6,796 nt of DNA, from positions 800-7,595 of the forward strand of contig JAPJRA010000149.1 in NCBI GenBank assembly GCA_030824835.1, written 5' to 3'. Origin of the DNA: Geminicoccaceae bacterium (GTDB lineage: Bacteria > Pseudomonadota > Alphaproteobacteria > Geminicoccales > Geminicoccaceae). The notes beneath the pieces were generated by a model. It had not been told where the DNA came from, searched no databases, and saw only the letters and a list, made by a program, of their open reading frames with translations. Both the position numbers and the translations under genes were made by a program. Positions 6,207 to 6,796 of this stretch are shown here, in pieces (position 1 is the stretch's first letter; each line of letters opens with the position of its first letter).

Positions 6207-6697
6207 GGCAGCAGGTCCTTGAGCCGGAGGAGGGCGATGCGTTCGACCTGGACCAGGGCGGTCGCCAGCTCCGTTGCACGATCGTTGCCGAGGCGGCGCT
6301 GGAACGCCGCCAGAATGTCGGCCTTGCTCAGGCCCTTGACGGCGATGATGAAGGGAAAGCCGAACTTCGCGGTGTAGGCATCGTTGAGCTCGGTGAAGGT
6401 CGCCCGCTCGGTGTCGGTCAGGCGGTCGAGCCCGGCCGAGGCCTGCTCGCTCGTTGACTCGGCGGTGAGCCGTCCGGCCTGGGCGAGCTTGCCGGCAAGG
6501 TCGGGATGGGCACGCAGGAGGGCGAGCTTCTGGGCCTCGGAGGCCGGGGCCAGGGCCGCGCACAAGGCCGCATGCACGCTCTCGGCCGTCAGTGGCACAG
6601 GGGGCGGCCCGGCATCCCAGGCCGCCTCGGCGATCCAGGGCGAATGCTCGAACACGGAGCCGTAGGCCGCCACGAACGCTGCCCGCGCGGCGGTCAC
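6203..6697 (-). CDS. uraD: OHCU decarboxylase
   Basis: This 164-residue, all-helical protein would decarboxylate 2-oxo-4-hydroxy-4-carboxy-5-ureidoimidazoline to S-allantoin, the last of the three urate-to-allantoin steps. Its length is that of free-standing bacterial UraD. Diagnostic motifs are LLRAHPDLAGK (60-70, catalytic His64), STSEQASAGLDRL (81-93, with catalytic-site Glu84) and the KFGFPFIIAVKG loop (111-122) that binds the substrate. All match the family. Translation begins at a GTG at 6697 that overlaps the puuE stop as GTGA, with GGAG about 7 nt upstream. The same 4-bp arrangement ends the gene at allC. There is no HIU hydrolase domain fused to it, so that step must come from another gene. 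Confidence 0.96.
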   Translation of the reverse strand: MTAARAAFVAAYGSVFEHSPWIAEAAWDAGPPPVPLTAESVHAALCAALAPASEAQKLALLRAHPDLAGKLAQAGRLTAESTSEQASAGLDRLTDTERATFTELNDAYTAKFGFPFIIAVKGLSKADILAAFQRRLGNDRATELATALVQVERIALLRLKDLLP

Positions 6698-6796
6698 GCG
6701 CCTGCTCCGTGGTGCTCGTGCCAGTGCCGGGCGATGTCGACGCGACGGCAGACCCAGACCTGCTCGTGTCCCTGGACGTAATCCAGGAATCGGGCC
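6694..6796 (-). CDS. puuE: Allantoinase PuuE, C-terminal fragment
   Basis: Only the last 33 codons and the stop are present; the gene runs off the right edge. The sequence FLDYVQGHEQVWVCRRVDIA (3-22) followed by RHWHEHH is the characteristic end of PuuE, the polysaccharide-deacetylase-fold allantoinase that hydrolyses allantoin to allantoate without the amidohydrolase-type metal site. The stop codon overlaps the uraD GTG start, as is common in puuE-uraD operons. The fragment is short, so the assignment depends on this motif and on the neighbouring uraD and allC. Confidence 0.85.
   Translation of the reverse strand, partial: ARFLDYVQGHEQVWVCRRVDIARHWHEHHGAGA

Noticed and set aside
2329..6377. 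Very long open frames on the plus strand opposite the purine operon (2329-3726, 3578-5041, 4782-6377)
   Set aside because: Their translations are low-complexity, rich in Arg, Gly, Gln, His and Asp, match no family, and mirror well-recognised minus-strand enzymes. They are the expected result of GC-rich third codon positions.
6207..6563. N-terminal extension of the allC frame through uraD
   Set aside because: The sequence is an Arg/Pro-rich shadow of uraD. A GTG with GTGA coupling at 6206 explains the start.
1..6796. CRISPR arrays, tRNA or rRNA genes, insertion sequences, phage genes
   Set aside because: No regularly spaced repeats, tRNA-like cloverleaf, transposase or integrase sequences or terminal inverted repeats were seen. 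The window reads as ordinary chromosomal DNA.

Overview
The window is GC-rich, gene-dense bacterial DNA. It looks like an alphaproteobacterium, probably Rhodospirillales-like or a relative. This rests on the high third-position GC, on a GAAC-N7-GAAC element (GTTC-N7-GTTC on the other strand, the alphaproteobacterial LexA box), and on a GGAAC-N16-CGTT element (the alphaproteobacterial EcfG general-stress promoter). The assignment is inferred from motifs, not from a database match.

Layout. Positions 1-116 (-) hold the N-terminus of an FAD-dependent oxidoreductase of the phytoene dehydrogenase-like type. Divergent from it lies aqpZ (344-1075, +), an aquaporin Z with a complete water-selectivity filter, a GC-rich hairpin just before its ribosome binding site and a strong intrinsic terminator after it. 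Next comes a small gene (1236-1721, +) with a probable SOS promoter. Its product resembles the UdgX/UDG-superfamily core but appears to lack the catalytic motifs. It meets tail to tail, 3 bp apart, a four-helix-bundle protein of the DUF2383/PA2169 type (1725-2192, -), which has its own predicted EcfG promoter.

Positions 2359-6796 (-) are one tightly packed purine-catabolic operon. In transcription order it reads: 3' end of puuE (allantoinase), uraD (OHCU decarboxylase), allC (allantoate amidohydrolase), an 8-oxoguanine deaminase-type amidohydrolase, and an M20 peptidase-like protein. The first three junctions are overlapping (4, 4 and 11 bp) and the last gap is 16 bp, so the genes are probably co-transcribed and translationally coupled.

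How they work together. The deaminase would convert 8-oxoguanine to urate. UraD, PuuE and AllC then act on urate-derived OHCU, allantoin and allantoate, releasing nitrogen and carbon. The oxidase and HIU hydrolase steps are not in the window. The role of the final M20 protein is unknown, and two of its expected metal ligands look replaced.

The observations most worth following are the SOS-controlled, apparently catalytically dead UDG-like protein, the juxtaposition of SOS and general-stress genes, and the unusual M20 protein at the end of the urate operon.
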